Shown here: piece after piece, positions 34,819 through 44,209 of the stretch
Position numbering within the stretch: position 1 is the first letter of the stretch
Layout: every line of letters begins with the position of its first letter
Assembly (NCBI GenBank): GCA_902363145.1
Contig: CABIZB010000004.1
Span: 248,001-312,000 of the forward strand
Reading direction: 5' to 3'
From: Oscillospiraceae bacterium
Lineage (GTDB): Bacteria; Bacillota; Clostridia; Oscillospirales; Ruminococcaceae
Length of the DNA stretch: 64,000 nt
Made by a program: the position numbers and the translations under genes
Notes under the pieces: generated by a model
The model's input: the letters and a program-made list of their open reading frames with translations, nothing else
Database searches by the model: none
Told to the model about the DNA's origin: nothing

Positions 34819-34856
34819 ACTGTCAGAATATACTATATATAGTATATTCTGACAGT
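34819..34856. terminator. 38-bp perfect palindrome between fabD and aroE
   Basis: A perfect inverted repeat of 19 + 19 bases, ACTGTCAGAATATACTATA and its complement, without any loop bases. It starts seven bases past the fabD stop. As RNA it makes a long AT-rich hairpin with a short T4 tail on the minus strand, so it probably ends the fabD transcript; as DNA it could extrude a cruciform or bind a dimeric regulator. Confidence 0.7.
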
Positions 34857-34862
34857 CAATTA

Positions 34863-35783
34863 TCAACCTATGACCTTTGCCAGTGTGTCAGCGTCCTGAA
34901 CGTTCATTGCGTTAACGCCCTTGAGGGTCTTCTTTACAAGACCTGTAAGCACCTTTCCGGGACCGCACTCGACGAAAGTATCATAGCCGTTCTCGCTGAG
35001 ATATGCAAGCTCCGAGGTGAATTTTACGGGAGATACGATATGCAGCGCCAGTCTTTCGGGCATATTGTCGATGCTGCCAAGAACTGTGCCCGAAATGTTG
35101 GAAAGCATAGTTATCTCGGGAGTTTTGAAGGAGATCTGCTCCGCTGCGGGCTTGAACTCGTCAGCTGCGCCCTGCATGAGCTTTGAATGGAAAGCAGCCG
35201 CAACATTCAGTCTGACAGCCCTTGCGCCTGCCGCAGCAAGTGTATCGGCAGCAGCCTGAGCGGCAGCCTCTTCGCCTGCAATAACTGTCTGAACGGAGGA
35301 GTTGTAGTTTACGGGAACAACGTAGCCCTCGGTCTCAGCGCATACCTTTTCAATATCTGCGGGAGTGCTGCCGATGATGGCAAACATAGCTCCGCTGCTG
35401 TTTTCCGCAGCCTTCTGCATTGCAAGGCTCCTTGCCTTGATGAGCTTGAAGCCGTCGGTGCGTGATACCATTCCCGTATATACCATAGCCGCATATTCGC
35501 CCAAAGAATGACCTGCCGCAGCTGTAGCTGTGATGCCGTTTATTCTGAGAGCCTCCGCAGCACAGAGAGAAACTGCCATGATAGCAGGCTGAGAAATTGC
35601 AGTCTGAGCCAGCTCCTCAGCAGGAGCGTTTGCGCACTTGTCGTAAAGGTCGAAGCCGAGTATCTCGCTTGCCTCGTCAAATATCTTTTTAAGCTCGGGA
35701 TATGCCTCGACAAGAGAAACGCCCATGCCTGCGTACTGTGAACCCTGTCCGGAGAACAGGAAAGCTGTTTTTTCAGGTGACAT
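34863..35783 (-). CDS. fabD: Malonyl-CoA:ACP transacylase
   Basis: This 306-residue enzyme loads malonyl groups from CoA onto acyl carrier protein. It shows FLFSGQGSQYAGMG at the N-terminus, nucleophile S93 in GHSLGEYAA and catalytic H199 in AAAFHSKLM. The ATG at 35783, eight bases after GGAGG, is chosen over an upstream start at 35810. It is transcribed divergently from fabH, instead of lying between fabK and fabG as in many clostridia, and is monocistronic between a divergent promoter region and the palindrome at 34819. Confidence 0.97.
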   Translation of the reverse strand: MSPEKTAFLFSGQGSQYAGMGVSLVEAYPELKKIFDEASEILGFDLYDKCANAPAEELAQTAISQPAIMAVSLCAAEALRINGITATAAAGHSLGEYAAMVYTGMVSRTDGFKLIKARSLAMQKAAENSSGAMFAIIGSTPADIEKVCAETEGYVVPVNYNSSVQTVIAGEEAAAQAAADTLAAAGARAVRLNVAAAFHSKLMQGAADEFKPAAEQISFKTPEITMLSNISGTVLGSIDNMPERLALHIVSPVKFTSELAYLSENGYDTFVECGPGKVLTGLVKKTLKGVNAMNVQDADTLAKVIG

Positions 35784-36117
35784 AAAAATAACCTCCGATA
35801 TTTTATACAAAGCGTATATTTGACTTGATTATTCCCAATCGTACAAACTTTCGCCGTAACACACAAAAAATCACAGGCAAACTTAGGCACACCTTACAGT
35901 CCAAGATTATAAAATTTCAAAAATGACAAAATATCTGTTGACAAGCACTGTAAAAATATATTACAATATATAGTGTATCGTATTGCACGGGAATAATGCC
36001 ATAAATCTATAATAACATATTTGTTCCGAAATTACAATACGCAAAAGGCTATCTTTAACAATTTTCCCGAGGAAGTATGCTTCCGCAGAACAAATTCCCG
36101 AAAGGATGAGCAATATA
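35784..36117. other. Divergent control region between fabD and fabH
   Basis: This 334-base region holds the fabH promoter (35938-35967) and a possible fabD -10 (minus-strand TATAAT at 35906-35911, poor -35). The word GGGAATAAT occurs on the plus strand near 35989 and on the minus strand near 35828, downstream of each promoter. No FapR- or FabT-type site is clear. Confidence 0.5.
35938..35967 (+). promoter_or_regulatory. Promoter of the fabH-acpP operon
   Basis: TTGACA (35938-35943) and TACAAT (35962-35967) are spaced by 18 bases. The -10 lies inside an inverted repeat ATATATT-AC-AATATAT, a possible operator. The leader is about 140 nt. Confidence 0.85.
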
Positions 36118-37116
36118 ATGAGCGGTATCAATATTCTTTCAACAGGAGCCTACACTCCGCTGCTTGACATCACAAACGACGATATGTCCAAGATCGTCGA
36201 GACAAACGACGAATGGATCAGAACACGCACAGGAATAAGCCACAGGCGCATCGCCAACGGCGAGCCTACATGGTATATGGGTTCCATGGCAGCAAAGCAG
36301 GCTGTTGAAAGAGCAGGCATCGACCCCAAGGATATCGGTCTTATCATCGACAGCACAATCACAGGCGATTTCGTGACACCTTCCATGGCGTGCCTGGTCC
36401 AGAGAGAAATTGGCGCAGTGAATGCTGCCGCATTTGACCTTAACGCTGCCTGCTCAGGCTTCGTATATGCCGTTGACACAGCGCACAGGTTCCTCGCTAC
36501 AGACGACAGCCTGAAATATGTGCTGGTAGTATCAAACGAGAAGCTTTCCTATATCACAAACTACAGCGACCGCTCCTCCTGCATTCTTTTCGGCGACGGC
36601 GCAGCAGCAGTGCTCCTTGAGCGCTCCGACAAGATGTTCACCAGCTGGCTGGGCGCAGACGGTACAGGTGCAAAGTTCCTTTACGCAAAGGCATCTCACC
36701 CCGATAATCCTTTCATGACCGAGGACAGATTTACTGCTGACGACCAGACTGACCCTGCCATCACTCACACAGGCATCGTTCAGGACGGCAAGGAAGTATA
36801 TAAATTCGCCACAAAGGCGCTCCCCACAGCTGCAAAGAACGCAGCTGACAAGATAGGTCTTGATGTTACAAGCATCGACCTGTTTATCCCCCATCAGGCA
36901 AATATCAGAATAATCGAGACTGCCGCAAAGAACCTTGGCGTAAGCATGGACAAGTTCTTCACCGACATCGACCTCCACGGCAATACCTCCAGCGCATCTA
37001 TCCCCATAGCTCTCAACGACGCAGTTGAAAGAGGCGTGCTCAAGCGTGGGGACAAGCTTTGTCTGGTAGGCTTCGGCGCAGGTCTCACAATGGGCTCGGT
37101 AATCACAGAATACTGA
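36118..37116 (+). CDS. fabH: 3-oxoacyl-ACP synthase III
   Basis: This 332-residue condensing enzyme starts fatty-acid synthesis by joining acyl-CoA and malonyl-ACP. The catalytic triad is visible: C112 in LNAACSGF, histidine in FIPHQANIRI and asparagine in LHGNTSSAS. NDEWIRTRTGI, the CoA-binding segment, is present. Two ATG codons lie four codons apart; 36118 is chosen because the AAAGG site touches the first. It is the first gene of an eleven-kilobase-scale lipid operon reaching acpP, and fabK follows after 34 bases. Confidence 0.97.
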   Translation: MSGINILSTGAYTPLLDITNDDMSKIVETNDEWIRTRTGISHRRIANGEPTWYMGSMAAKQAVERAGIDPKDIGLIIDSTITGDFVTPSMACLVQREIGAVNAAAFDLNAACSGFVYAVDTAHRFLATDDSLKYVLVVSNEKLSYITNYSDRSSCILFGDGAAAVLLERSDKMFTSWLGADGTGAKFLYAKASHPDNPFMTEDRFTADDQTDPAITHTGIVQDGKEVYKFATKALPTAAKNAADKIGLDVTSIDLFIPHQANIRIIETAAKNLGVSMDKFFTDIDLHGNTSSASIPIALNDAVERGVLKRGDKLCLVGFGAGLTMGSVITEY

Positions 37117-37150
37117 TATATATACATCTTCAAAAACGGAGGAAAACCTA

Positions 37151-38080
37151 ATGGAAAACAGAGTAACAAAGCTTCTGGGTATAAAGTATCCCCTTCTTCA
37201 GGGCGGCATGGCATGGATAGCTGAAAGCAGCCTTGCTTCCGCTGTTTCAAACGCAGGAGGCGCAGGCATCATCGCAGGCGGTTCCGCTCCCATCGACTAC
37301 CTTAGAAGCGAGATAAGAAAGTGCAAGGAGCTTACCGACAAGCCCTTCGGCGTGAACATCATGCTCATGTCCCCCAATGCCGATGACCTTGCAAAGCTGG
37401 TAATTGAAGAGGGCGTTTCTTTCGTTACCACAGGCGCAGGCAACCCCGGCAAGTACATTGCCGACTGGAAAACCGCAGGAATAAAGGTAATTCCCGTAGT
37501 TCCCTCCGTTGCACTGGCTAAGAGACTTGAAAGAATAGGCGCTGACGCTGTTATCGCAGAGGGCACCGAGTCAGGCGGACACATCGGTCAGAACACTACC
37601 ATGTGTCTCGTTCCCCAGGTAGTTGACGCTGTGCAGATACCCGTTATCGCAGCAGGCGGAATTGCCGACGGCAGAGGAATGGCAGCTTCCTTTATGCTGG
37701 GCGCAGAGGGCGTTCAGATAGGAACACGCTTCCTTGCTTCCGAGGAATGCAAGATACACGAAAACTACAAGAATGCAGTCGTAAAGGCAAAGGACACCGA
37801 CAATGCCATTACAGGCTTCTATTCGGGAAGCCCCTGCCGCTGCATCAAGAGCAAATATACCAAGGTCCTTCAGGATATGGAGAAAAAGGCTGCTCCTCCC
37901 GAGGACTTCGAAGCTCTTACAGTAGGCTCTCTCAGAAAGGCTGTCGTTGACGGCAACACAGACGAGGGCTCAATGCTCTGCGGCCTTATTGCAGGTATGA
38001 TAAATGACGTTAAGCCCTGCGCAGAAATAGTGAACGACATCGTTTCACAGGCAGGCAAGCTTCTGAACGTTCAGTTCTGA
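37151..38080 (+). CDS. fabK: Enoyl-ACP reductase II (FMN-dependent)
   Basis: This 309-residue TIM-barrel flavoprotein performs the last reduction of each elongation cycle. Family features are KYPLLQGGMAWIAESSLA, AGGAGIIAGG, the substrate loop AEGTESGGHIG and the FMN-phosphate motif IAAGGIADGRGMAAS followed by GAEGVQIGTRF. It resembles nitronate monooxygenases, but the operon position between fabH and fabG makes FabK clear. No FabI gene is seen here, so triclosan-insensitive FabK is likely the only or main enoyl reductase. GGAGG precedes the ATG. Confidence 0.96.
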   Translation: MENRVTKLLGIKYPLLQGGMAWIAESSLASAVSNAGGAGIIAGGSAPIDYLRSEIRKCKELTDKPFGVNIMLMSPNADDLAKLVIEEGVSFVTTGAGNPGKYIADWKTAGIKVIPVVPSVALAKRLERIGADAVIAEGTESGGHIGQNTTMCLVPQVVDAVQIPVIAAGGIADGRGMAASFMLGAEGVQIGTRFLASEECKIHENYKNAVVKAKDTDNAITGFYSGSPCRCIKSKYTKVLQDMEKKAAPPEDFEALTVGSLRKAVVDGNTDEGSMLCGLIAGMINDVKPCAEIVNDIVSQAGKLLNVQF

Positions 38081-38133
38081 GCTGAATAATTTTCCTGAAA
38101 AATGTCAATAGAATAATTACGGAGGATAATATA

Positions 38134-38871
38134 ATGGCAAAAACAGCTTTGATAACAGGCTCATCAAGAGGAATAGGCGCAGCCATTGCCCTGAGACTTG
38201 CAAAGGACGGCATGAACATTGCTTTCAACGACCTTAACATGACCATGTTTGAAAACAACGATATCGTTGACAAGGTAAAGGCTCTGGGCGTTGAGGCAGA
38301 GATATTCTGCGCAGACGTTTCCAAGTACGACCAGTGCGAGCAGATGGTAAGGGACGTAAAGGCACGCTTCGGCTCCATCGACGTTCTGGTAAACAACGCA
38401 GGCATCACAAGAGACGGTCTTATGGCAAGAATGTCCGAAGAACAGTACGACATGGTAATTGCAGTTAATCAGAAGAGCGTATTCAACATGATGAAGCTTG
38501 TGGGCAATGTTATGCTCCGCCAGAAGAGCGGTCATATCATCAGCCTTGCTTCCGTAACAGGACTGTACGGAAATCCCGGTCAGATAAACTATGCCGCTTC
38601 CAAGGGCGCTATCATCTCCATGACAAAGACAGTTGCCAAAGAGCTTGGTTCCAGAGGGATCACCTGCAACGCAGTAGCTCCCGGCTTTATCCACACCCCC
38701 ATGACCGACAAGCTTACCGACGAGCAGAAGAACGCTATGCTCAATCAGATCGCTATGAAGCGCTACGGCGAGCCTGAGGAGATCGCAAGCGTGGTATCCT
38801 TCCTTGCTTCCGAGGATTCCTCTTATGTAACAGGTCAGGTCATTGAGATCTCAGGCGGACTTTCAATGTAA
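38134..38871 (+). CDS. fabG: 3-oxoacyl-ACP reductase
   Basis: This 245-residue short-chain dehydrogenase has the NADP loop TGSSRGIG, VNNAGIT and the catalytic residues S140, Y153 and K157 (YAASK), and ends with YVTGQVIEISGGLSM as in FabG proteins. It reduces 3-oxoacyl-ACP during chain elongation. It lies 53 bases after fabK, preceded by CGGAGG, and 17 bases before fabF. Confidence 0.97.
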   Translation: MAKTALITGSSRGIGAAIALRLAKDGMNIAFNDLNMTMFENNDIVDKVKALGVEAEIFCADVSKYDQCEQMVRDVKARFGSIDVLVNNAGITRDGLMARMSEEQYDMVIAVNQKSVFNMMKLVGNVMLRQKSGHIISLASVTGLYGNPGQINYAASKGAIISMTKTVAKELGSRGITCNAVAPGFIHTPMTDKLTDEQKNAMLNQIAMKRYGEPEEIASVVSFLASEDSSYVTGQVIEISGGLSM

Positions 38872-38888
38872 GAAAGGACAGGTATCAT

Positions 38889-40127
38889 ATGAAAAGAGTA
38901 GTAGTTACGGGAATGGGAATAGTTTCCCCCCTGGGCAACACAGTAGAAGAATTCTGGAACAATATCAAGGCTAACAAGCTTGGTTTTTCCTATATAAACG
39001 ACATCACCAGCGAGAATTTTGATGTAAAGATCGCTGCCACCGTCAACGACTTTTCTCCCGAAAAGCGCCTTGACAAGAAGGAAGCAAAGAGAATGGACCG
39101 CTTCACTCAGTTTGCAGTCACCGCAGCTCTCGAGGCTATTGATGACGCAGGCACAAAGTTTGAGGACATCGACCCATTCCGTGCAGGCGTTATCGCCGGC
39201 GTAGGCATCGGCGGTCTTAACCTTACAAATCAGGAGCATTCCAAGTATCTGGAAAAAGGCCCCGACAGAATTTCCGTTTTCTTCATTCCCATGATGATAG
39301 GAAATATGGCAGCAGGTACTATTTCCATGAAGACAGGCTTCAAGGGCGCAAACTTCTGCACCACCACAGCCTGCGCATCTTCCACCCACGCCATCGGCGA
39401 GGCTTTCAGAAAGATAAAGGACGGCTACCTTGATGTCTGCATCGCAGGCGGCGCTGAGGCGTGCGTAAGCGAATTTGCACTGGGCGGCTTCAACAATATG
39501 AAGGCTCTTACCCGTTCCGATGACCTTACCAGATGCTCCATTCCATTCGACAAGGAAAGAAACGGCTTTGTCCTGGGCGAGGGCAGCGGTATGCTGGTGC
39601 TTGAAGAGCTTGAGCACGCAAAGGCAAGAGGCGCAAAGATATATGCTGAGATAGCAGGCTACGGCGCAACAGGCGACGCATATCATATGACAAGCCCCTC
39701 CCCCACAGGCGAGGCAGCAGCAGCAGGCATGAGACTGGCTTATGAAGAAGCGGGTCTGAAGCCTGAGGATATTGACTATATCAACGCTCACGGAACATCT
39801 ACAGGTCTTAACGACAAGTACGAGACCACTGCTATAAAGCTTGCTCTGGGCGAGGAAGCCGCAAGAAAGGTAGCTATCAACTCCACCAAGTCCATGACAG
39901 GTCATCTTCTGGGCGCAGCAGGAAGCGTTGAAGCCATCGTTACCGCTCTTTCCTGCCACGAGGACTTTATCCACGCAACAGTGGGCTACAAGGTTCCCGA
40001 CCCCGAGTGCGATCTTGACTACTGTGTTGAGGGCAACAGAAATACCACTGTCAATGCCGCTCTCACAAACAGCCTGGGCTTCGGCGGCCACAATGCTACT
40101 CTGTGCCTGAAGAAATACACAGGCTAA
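38889..40127 (+). CDS. fabF: 3-oxoacyl-ACP synthase II
   Basis: This 412-residue condensing enzyme elongates acyl-ACP. The catalytic C162 lies in TTACASSTHAIGEA, with histidines in NAHGTSTGLND and STKSMTGHLLGAAG, the KAS II arrangement. The N-terminus VVVTGMGIVSPLGN is typical. It sits between fabG and accB (20-base gap). A long open frame on the opposite strand is a shadow of this gene. Confidence 0.98.
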   Translation: MKRVVVTGMGIVSPLGNTVEEFWNNIKANKLGFSYINDITSENFDVKIAATVNDFSPEKRLDKKEAKRMDRFTQFAVTAALEAIDDAGTKFEDIDPFRAGVIAGVGIGGLNLTNQEHSKYLEKGPDRISVFFIPMMIGNMAAGTISMKTGFKGANFCTTTACASSTHAIGEAFRKIKDGYLDVCIAGGAEACVSEFALGGFNNMKALTRSDDLTRCSIPFDKERNGFVLGEGSGMLVLEELEHAKARGAKIYAEIAGYGATGDAYHMTSPSPTGEAAAAGMRLAYEEAGLKPEDIDYINAHGTSTGLNDKYETTAIKLALGEEAARKVAINSTKSMTGHLLGAAGSVEAIVTALSCHEDFIHATVGYKVPDPECDLDYCVEGNRNTTVNAALTNSLGFGGHNATLCLKKYTG

Positions 40128-40147
40128 CTGCGAAAGGACTGATAACA

Positions 40148-40621
40148 ATGGGAAAGCTTCCCTTTGACCTGGAAATAAAAGACATCTCCGCACTGGCGGA
40201 TCTTATAAACGACAAGGACCTGGGAGAGATCCTGCTTGAGGACAAGACAAACGGCGCAAAGCTGGTAATAAAGGGCAAGTGCCCTCCCCCTCCCATGCCT
40301 ATGGGCGCTCCCGCATTCGCAGCACCTATGGGTGCACCCGCTCCCGCTCCTGAGGCCGCTCCCGAAAAGAAGGAGAAGAAGATAGACGGCACTGTGGTAA
40401 AGGCTCCTATCGTGGGCACATATTACTCCTCCCCCTCACCCGACAAGCCAGCTTTCGTAACAGTAGGCAAGAAGGTAAAGAAAGGCGACGTTATCATGAT
40501 AATCGAGTCCATGAAGATAATGAACGAGATTCCCAGCCCCTGCGACGGCGAGGTCAAGGAGATCATGGCTCAGAACGGTCAGGCTGTGGAATATGACGAG
40601 CCTGTAATGATAATCGGCTGA
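40148..40621 (+). CDS. accB: Biotin carboxyl carrier protein of acetyl-CoA carboxylase
   Basis: The 157-residue protein has a helical N-terminal part, a proline/alanine-rich mobile linker (about 46-75) and a C-terminal biotinyl domain. K123 in ESMKIMNEI is the biotin attachment site. It carries CO2 between AccC and AccD/AccA. The ATG at 40148 follows GAAAGGA. An in-frame start 15 codons upstream overlaps fabF and has no ribosome site. Confidence 0.97.
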   Translation: MGKLPFDLEIKDISALADLINDKDLGEILLEDKTNGAKLVIKGKCPPPPMPMGAPAFAAPMGAPAPAPEAAPEKKEKKIDGTVVKAPIVGTYYSSPSPDKPAFVTVGKKVKKGDVIMIIESMKIMNEIPSPCDGEVKEIMAQNGQAVEYDEPVMIIG

Positions 40622-40634
40622 GGAGGAAAATAAT

Positions 40635-41060
40635 ATGCTTATGAACAAAGAACAGATCATGGAAATAATCCCCCATCGTGACCCGTTCCTGCTTATCGAC
40701 GAGATTGAGGAGCTGGAGCCGGGAAAGCGTGTGGTGGCATACAAGAATATGACCCCCGATGAATTCTGGTTCAAGGGTCACTTCCCCGATTATCCCGTAG
40801 TTCCCGGAGTTCTCATGGTCGAGATGATGGCTCAGGCAGGCTGCGCAGCAATGCTCACCCTCCCCGAAAACAAGGGAAAGATCGGCTTCTTCGGCGGCAT
40901 CAAGGAAGCAAAGTTCCGCCGCCAGGTAGTTCCGGGCGACAGACTGAAGATCGAGGTCGAGATAATCAAGGTAAAGGGTCCCATCGGCGTTGGCAAGGGC
41001 GTGTGCACCGTTAACGGCGAAAAGGCCGTATCCGCCGAGATCACATTTGCAATAAAGTAA
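40635..41060 (+). CDS. fabZ: 3-hydroxyacyl-ACP dehydratase
   Basis: This 141-residue hot-dog-fold enzyme dehydrates 3-hydroxyacyl-ACP. The active-site H49 in [13 protein letters not shown] and E63 in [11 protein letters not shown] are both present, the FabZ (not FabA) pattern. AGGAGG lies eight bases before the ATG. It is 13 bases after accB and 19 before accC. Confidence 0.97.
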   Translation: MLMNKEQIMEIIPHRDPFLLIDEIEELEPGKRVVAYKNMTPDEFWFKGHFPDYPVVPGVLMVEMMAQAGCAAMLTLPENKGKIGFFGGIKEAKFRRQVVPGDRLKIEVEIIKVKGPIGVGKGVCTVNGEKAVSAEITFAIK

Positions 41061-41079
41061 CCGAAAGGCTCTGAATAAA

Positions 41080-42426
41080 ATGTTTAAAAAGGTTCTTATA
41101 GCAAACCGAGGCGAAATAGCCGTAAGAATAATCCGTGCCTGCCGAGAGCTGGGCATACATACCGTCACGGTCTATTCCACCGCAGATAAGCACGCACTTC
41201 ACGCAAAGATCGCCGACGAGGCTGTGTGCATAGGTCCTGCCGCCACAAAGGACAGCTACCTTAACGCTGCCGCAATAATCGAAGCGTGCAAGATGACAGG
41301 CGCAGAGGCAGTTCACCCCGGCTTCGGATTTTTGTCCGAGAATGCCGATTTTGCCGAGCTGTGCCTTAAAAACAATATAGTTTTCATCGGCCCCCGCCCC
41401 GAATCAATCAGAATGCTGGGCGACAAGGCTGCCGCCAAGGAGACCATGAAGGCTGCGGGCGTTCCCGTTATCCCGGGCTCCGACGGAGCAGTTCCCGATA
41501 TGGAAGCCGCAAAGAAGCTCTGCAAAGAGATAGGCTGCCCCCTTATGGTAAAGGCATCGGCAGGCGGCGGCGGACGTGGAATACGTCTGGTAGAGCACCC
41601 CGAAGACCTTGAAGCGGCTATCACCGCAGCAAAGCAGGAAGCCCTGAACTTCTTCGGAAACGATGAAGTTTATATGGAAAAGTTCATCGTGAACCCCAAG
41701 CACATCGAGGTGCAGATACTGGCGGACAGCTACGGCAACACCGTTTATCTGGGCGAGCGTGACTGCTCCATGCAGCGACGCAACCAGAAGGTGCTGGAGG
41801 AAACTCCCTCACCTATCATGACACCCGAGCTGAGAGATAAAATGGGCAAGGCTGCCGTTGCGGCAGCAAAGGCCTGCGGATATACAAATGCAGGAACCAT
41901 CGAGTTCCTCGTTGACGCTGACAGGAATTTCTATTTCATGGAGATGAACACCCGTATCCAGGTAGAGCACCCCATTACCGAAGCTGTTACGGGCATCGAC
42001 CTTGTAAAGCAGCAGATACTTATCGCAAACGGCGAAAAGCTGCCCTTTGCACAGGAGGATATCACCATCAGGGGTCATGCAATAGAGTGCAGAATAAATG
42101 CGGAAAATCCCGCACTTAACTTCCGTCCCAGCCCCGGTCAGATAACCGCTCTCCATATTCCCGGAGGCCCCGGCATAAGAGTGGACAGCTCCGCATATCA
42201 GGGCTACACCATCCCCCCCTACTATGACAGCATGATAGCAAAGCTCATAGTTCACGCCCCTACCAGAGAAGAGGCTATCGCCAAGATGAAATGGGCGCTT
42301 GCCGAGTTCATCGTTGACGGCGTTGACACAAATATTGATTTCCAGCTTTCCCTTATAAGAGACAGCTTGTTTGAAAAGGGAACCTATGATATAGGATATC
42401 TCGGAAGAAAGCTTTCGGGAAAATAA
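41080..42426 (+). CDS. accC: Biotin carboxylase subunit of acetyl-CoA carboxylase
   Basis: This 448-residue ATP-grasp enzyme carboxylates biotin on AccB using ATP and bicarbonate. The N-terminal KVLIANRGEIAVRIIRA, the ATP lid KASAGGGGRGIRLV, the biotin/bicarbonate region ERDCSMQRRNQK and the metal-binding MEMNTRIQVEHPITE are all intact. Length matches the free-standing bacterial subunit. It lies between fabZ and accD. Confidence 0.98.
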   Translation: MFKKVLIANRGEIAVRIIRACRELGIHTVTVYSTADKHALHAKIADEAVCIGPAATKDSYLNAAAIIEACKMTGAEAVHPGFGFLSENADFAELCLKNNIVFIGPRPESIRMLGDKAAAKETMKAAGVPVIPGSDGAVPDMEAAKKLCKEIGCPLMVKASAGGGGRGIRLVEHPEDLEAAITAAKQEALNFFGNDEVYMEKFIVNPKHIEVQILADSYGNTVYLGERDCSMQRRNQKVLEETPSPIMTPELRDKMGKAAVAAAKACGYTNAGTIEFLVDADRNFYFMEMNTRIQVEHPITEAVTGIDLVKQQILIANGEKLPFAQEDITIRGHAIECRINAENPALNFRPSPGQITALHIPGGPGIRVDSSAYQGYTIPPYYDSMIAKLIVHAPTREEAIAKMKWALAEFIVDGVDTNIDFQLSLIRDSLFEKGTYDIGYLGRKLSGK

Positions 42427-42447
42427 AGTTGAATTGAGGCGAAAAAC

Positions 42448-43329
42448 TTGTTAGAGGATTTGTTTAAGGTCGTCACTGCCCGCTTCAACAGCGAGGACGG
42501 GGATAAGATCAAGGAAGAGACCCCTGCGGAAAAGCTCTTCAAATGCCCCAGATGCTCCGCATCATGCGATTACGATGAGCTTGAAAAGAATATGTGGGTA
42601 TGCCCCTCCTGCGGATATCACGGCAGAATGAACGCCGCAGACCGCCTTGCCATAACCGCCGACAGCGGCAGCTTTGTTGAGTACGACAAGGGTATGACAA
42701 GCCTTAACCCAATAGATTTCCCCGATTATCAGGAGAAGATAAGCTCTCTGCGTGAAAAGACAGGTCTGAACGAGGCTGTCATCACAGGCGAATGCACCAT
42801 AAAGGGCGAGCGCTGCATCATCGGCATAATGGACTCCCACTTTATGATGGCTTCCATGGGAAGCGTCGTGGGCGAGAAGATAACCCGTGCCTTTGAAAGA
42901 GCTGCTGAGAAAAAGCTCCCCCTCATTCTCTTCACCGCTTCGGGCGGCGCAAGAATGCAGGAGGGTCTGGTCTCTCTTATGCAGATGGCAAAGACCAGCG
43001 GTGCTGCCGCACGTCTGTCACAGGCAGGCGGTCTTTACATCACAGTGATCACCGACCCCACCACAGGCGGCGTAACTGCGTCATTCGCTTCTCTGGGCGA
43101 TATAATCATCGCCGAGCCAAAAGTGCTTATAGGCTTTGCGGGCAGAAGAGTTATCGAGGGCACCATAAAGCAGCGGCTCCCCGAGGACTTCCAGTCCGCC
43201 GAGTTCATGCTAGAAAACGGTTTTGTGGATATGATAACGGAAAGAAAGAATATGCGCCACACCTTAGCGCACCTTATCCGTCTCCATAAGCCCTACACTC
43301 CCGATGGAAAGGATGTCACCAATGGCTGA
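42448..43329 (+). CDS. accD: Acetyl-CoA carboxylase carboxyltransferase beta subunit
   Basis: This 293-residue subunit has a zinc ribbon at the N-terminus (C33, C36, C52, C55; FKCPRCSASC and VCPSCGYHGR) and a crotonase-like core with TASGGARMQEG and the GVTASFASLGDI oxyanion segment. It begins with TTG at 42448, 21 bases after accC; no ATG upstream of the zinc ribbon is available. The stop overlaps the accA start by eight bases, matching stoichiometric translation of the alpha and beta subunits. Confidence 0.96.
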   Translation: MLEDLFKVVTARFNSEDGDKIKEETPAEKLFKCPRCSASCDYDELEKNMWVCPSCGYHGRMNAADRLAITADSGSFVEYDKGMTSLNPIDFPDYQEKISSLREKTGLNEAVITGECTIKGERCIIGIMDSHFMMASMGSVVGEKITRAFERAAEKKLPLILFTASGGARMQEGLVSLMQMAKTSGAAARLSQAGGLYITVITDPTTGGVTASFASLGDIIIAEPKVLIGFAGRRVIEGTIKQRLPEDFQSAEFMLENGFVDMITERKNMRHTLAHLIRLHKPYTPDGKDVTNG

Positions 43330-44146
43330 GGAAAATATCATAAACGAGCTTACCCCATATGACCGCCTTGAAATAATCCGCCACAAGAATCGCCCCACTA
43401 TCAGGGACTATCTTCCTCTTATCTTCACCGACTTTTATGAGATGCACGGCGACAGACTCTTCGGAGACGATGGCGCCATTCTCGGAGGCGTGGGAAGATT
43501 TCAGGGAATGCCCGTTACCGTCATTTCAGAGGTAAAGGGCCGTGACATTTTTGAAAACAAGGCTTCAAACTTTGCAATGCCCCACCCCGAGGGCTACAGA
43601 AAGGCACTGAGACTGGCAAGACAGGCGGAGAAATTCCACCGCCCCGTTATCTGCTTCATAGATACCTCAGGCGCATTCTGCGGCGTGGCTGCTGAAAAGC
43701 GTGGTCAGGGTGAAGCAATAGCAAGGAACCTTGCCGAGTTCATGACCCTCAGAACTCCCGTTATCTCCGTTATACTGGGAGAGGGCGGCAGCGGCGGAGC
43801 ACTTGCTCTGGGCGTGTGCGACGAGCTGGCAATGATGGAGAACGCCATCTATTCGGTAATTTCACCAAGAGGCTTTGCTTCCATTCTCTGGAAGGACTCC
43901 TCCCGTGAAAAGGAAGCCTGCAATATCATGCGCATAACCGCTGAGGACGCCGTTAAGCTGGGCGTTGCAGAAGAGATAATCCCCGAGCCTCAGGGCGGCG
44001 CTCACACCGATCCCGAGACAGCTGCCGAAAATATCAGTGAATTTTTGGCAAAATCGCTGAACAGTAAAATCAATAAAGATATTGACCTTTTGCTGAATGA
44101 ACGATATAATAAGTTTAGAAAAATCGGCGCCTTTACCGAGGACTGA
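43322..44146 (+). CDS. accA: Acetyl-CoA carboxylase carboxyltransferase alpha subunit
   Basis: This 274-residue subunit completes the carboxyltransferase. It includes MHGDRLFGDDGAILGGVGRF, FIDTSGAFCGVAAEKRGQGEAIARN and LGEGGSGGALALGVCD, which form the biotin and CoA sites. The family usually has PGA in the phrase TPGAYPG; here it reads SGAFCG, a variation typical of AccA from clostridia (recollection). The ATG at 43322 lies inside accD, eight bases after AGGA. Confidence 0.95.
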   Translation: MAEENIINELTPYDRLEIIRHKNRPTIRDYLPLIFTDFYEMHGDRLFGDDGAILGGVGRFQGMPVTVISEVKGRDIFENKASNFAMPHPEGYRKALRLARQAEKFHRPVICFIDTSGAFCGVAAEKRGQGEAIARNLAEFMTLRTPVISVILGEGGSGGALALGVCDELAMMENAIYSVISPRGFASILWKDSSREKEACNIMRITAEDAVKLGVAEEIIPEPQGGAHTDPETAAENISEFLAKSLNSKINKDIDLLLNERYNKFRKIGAFTED

Positions 44147-44209
44147 TTTTTTACCAAGCCGTAAGGACAATTTTGTCTTTATATAAAAATACACAAGGAG
44201 GAAATTCAA

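Noticed and set aside
35784..36117. FapR or FabT operator in the fab divergent region
   Set aside because: No sequence matches the known consensus sites closely enough; only AT-rich partial palindromes are present.
38835..40193. 452-codon open frame opposite fabF
   Set aside because: Cysteine-rich nonsense translation antisense to a fully recognisable FabF.
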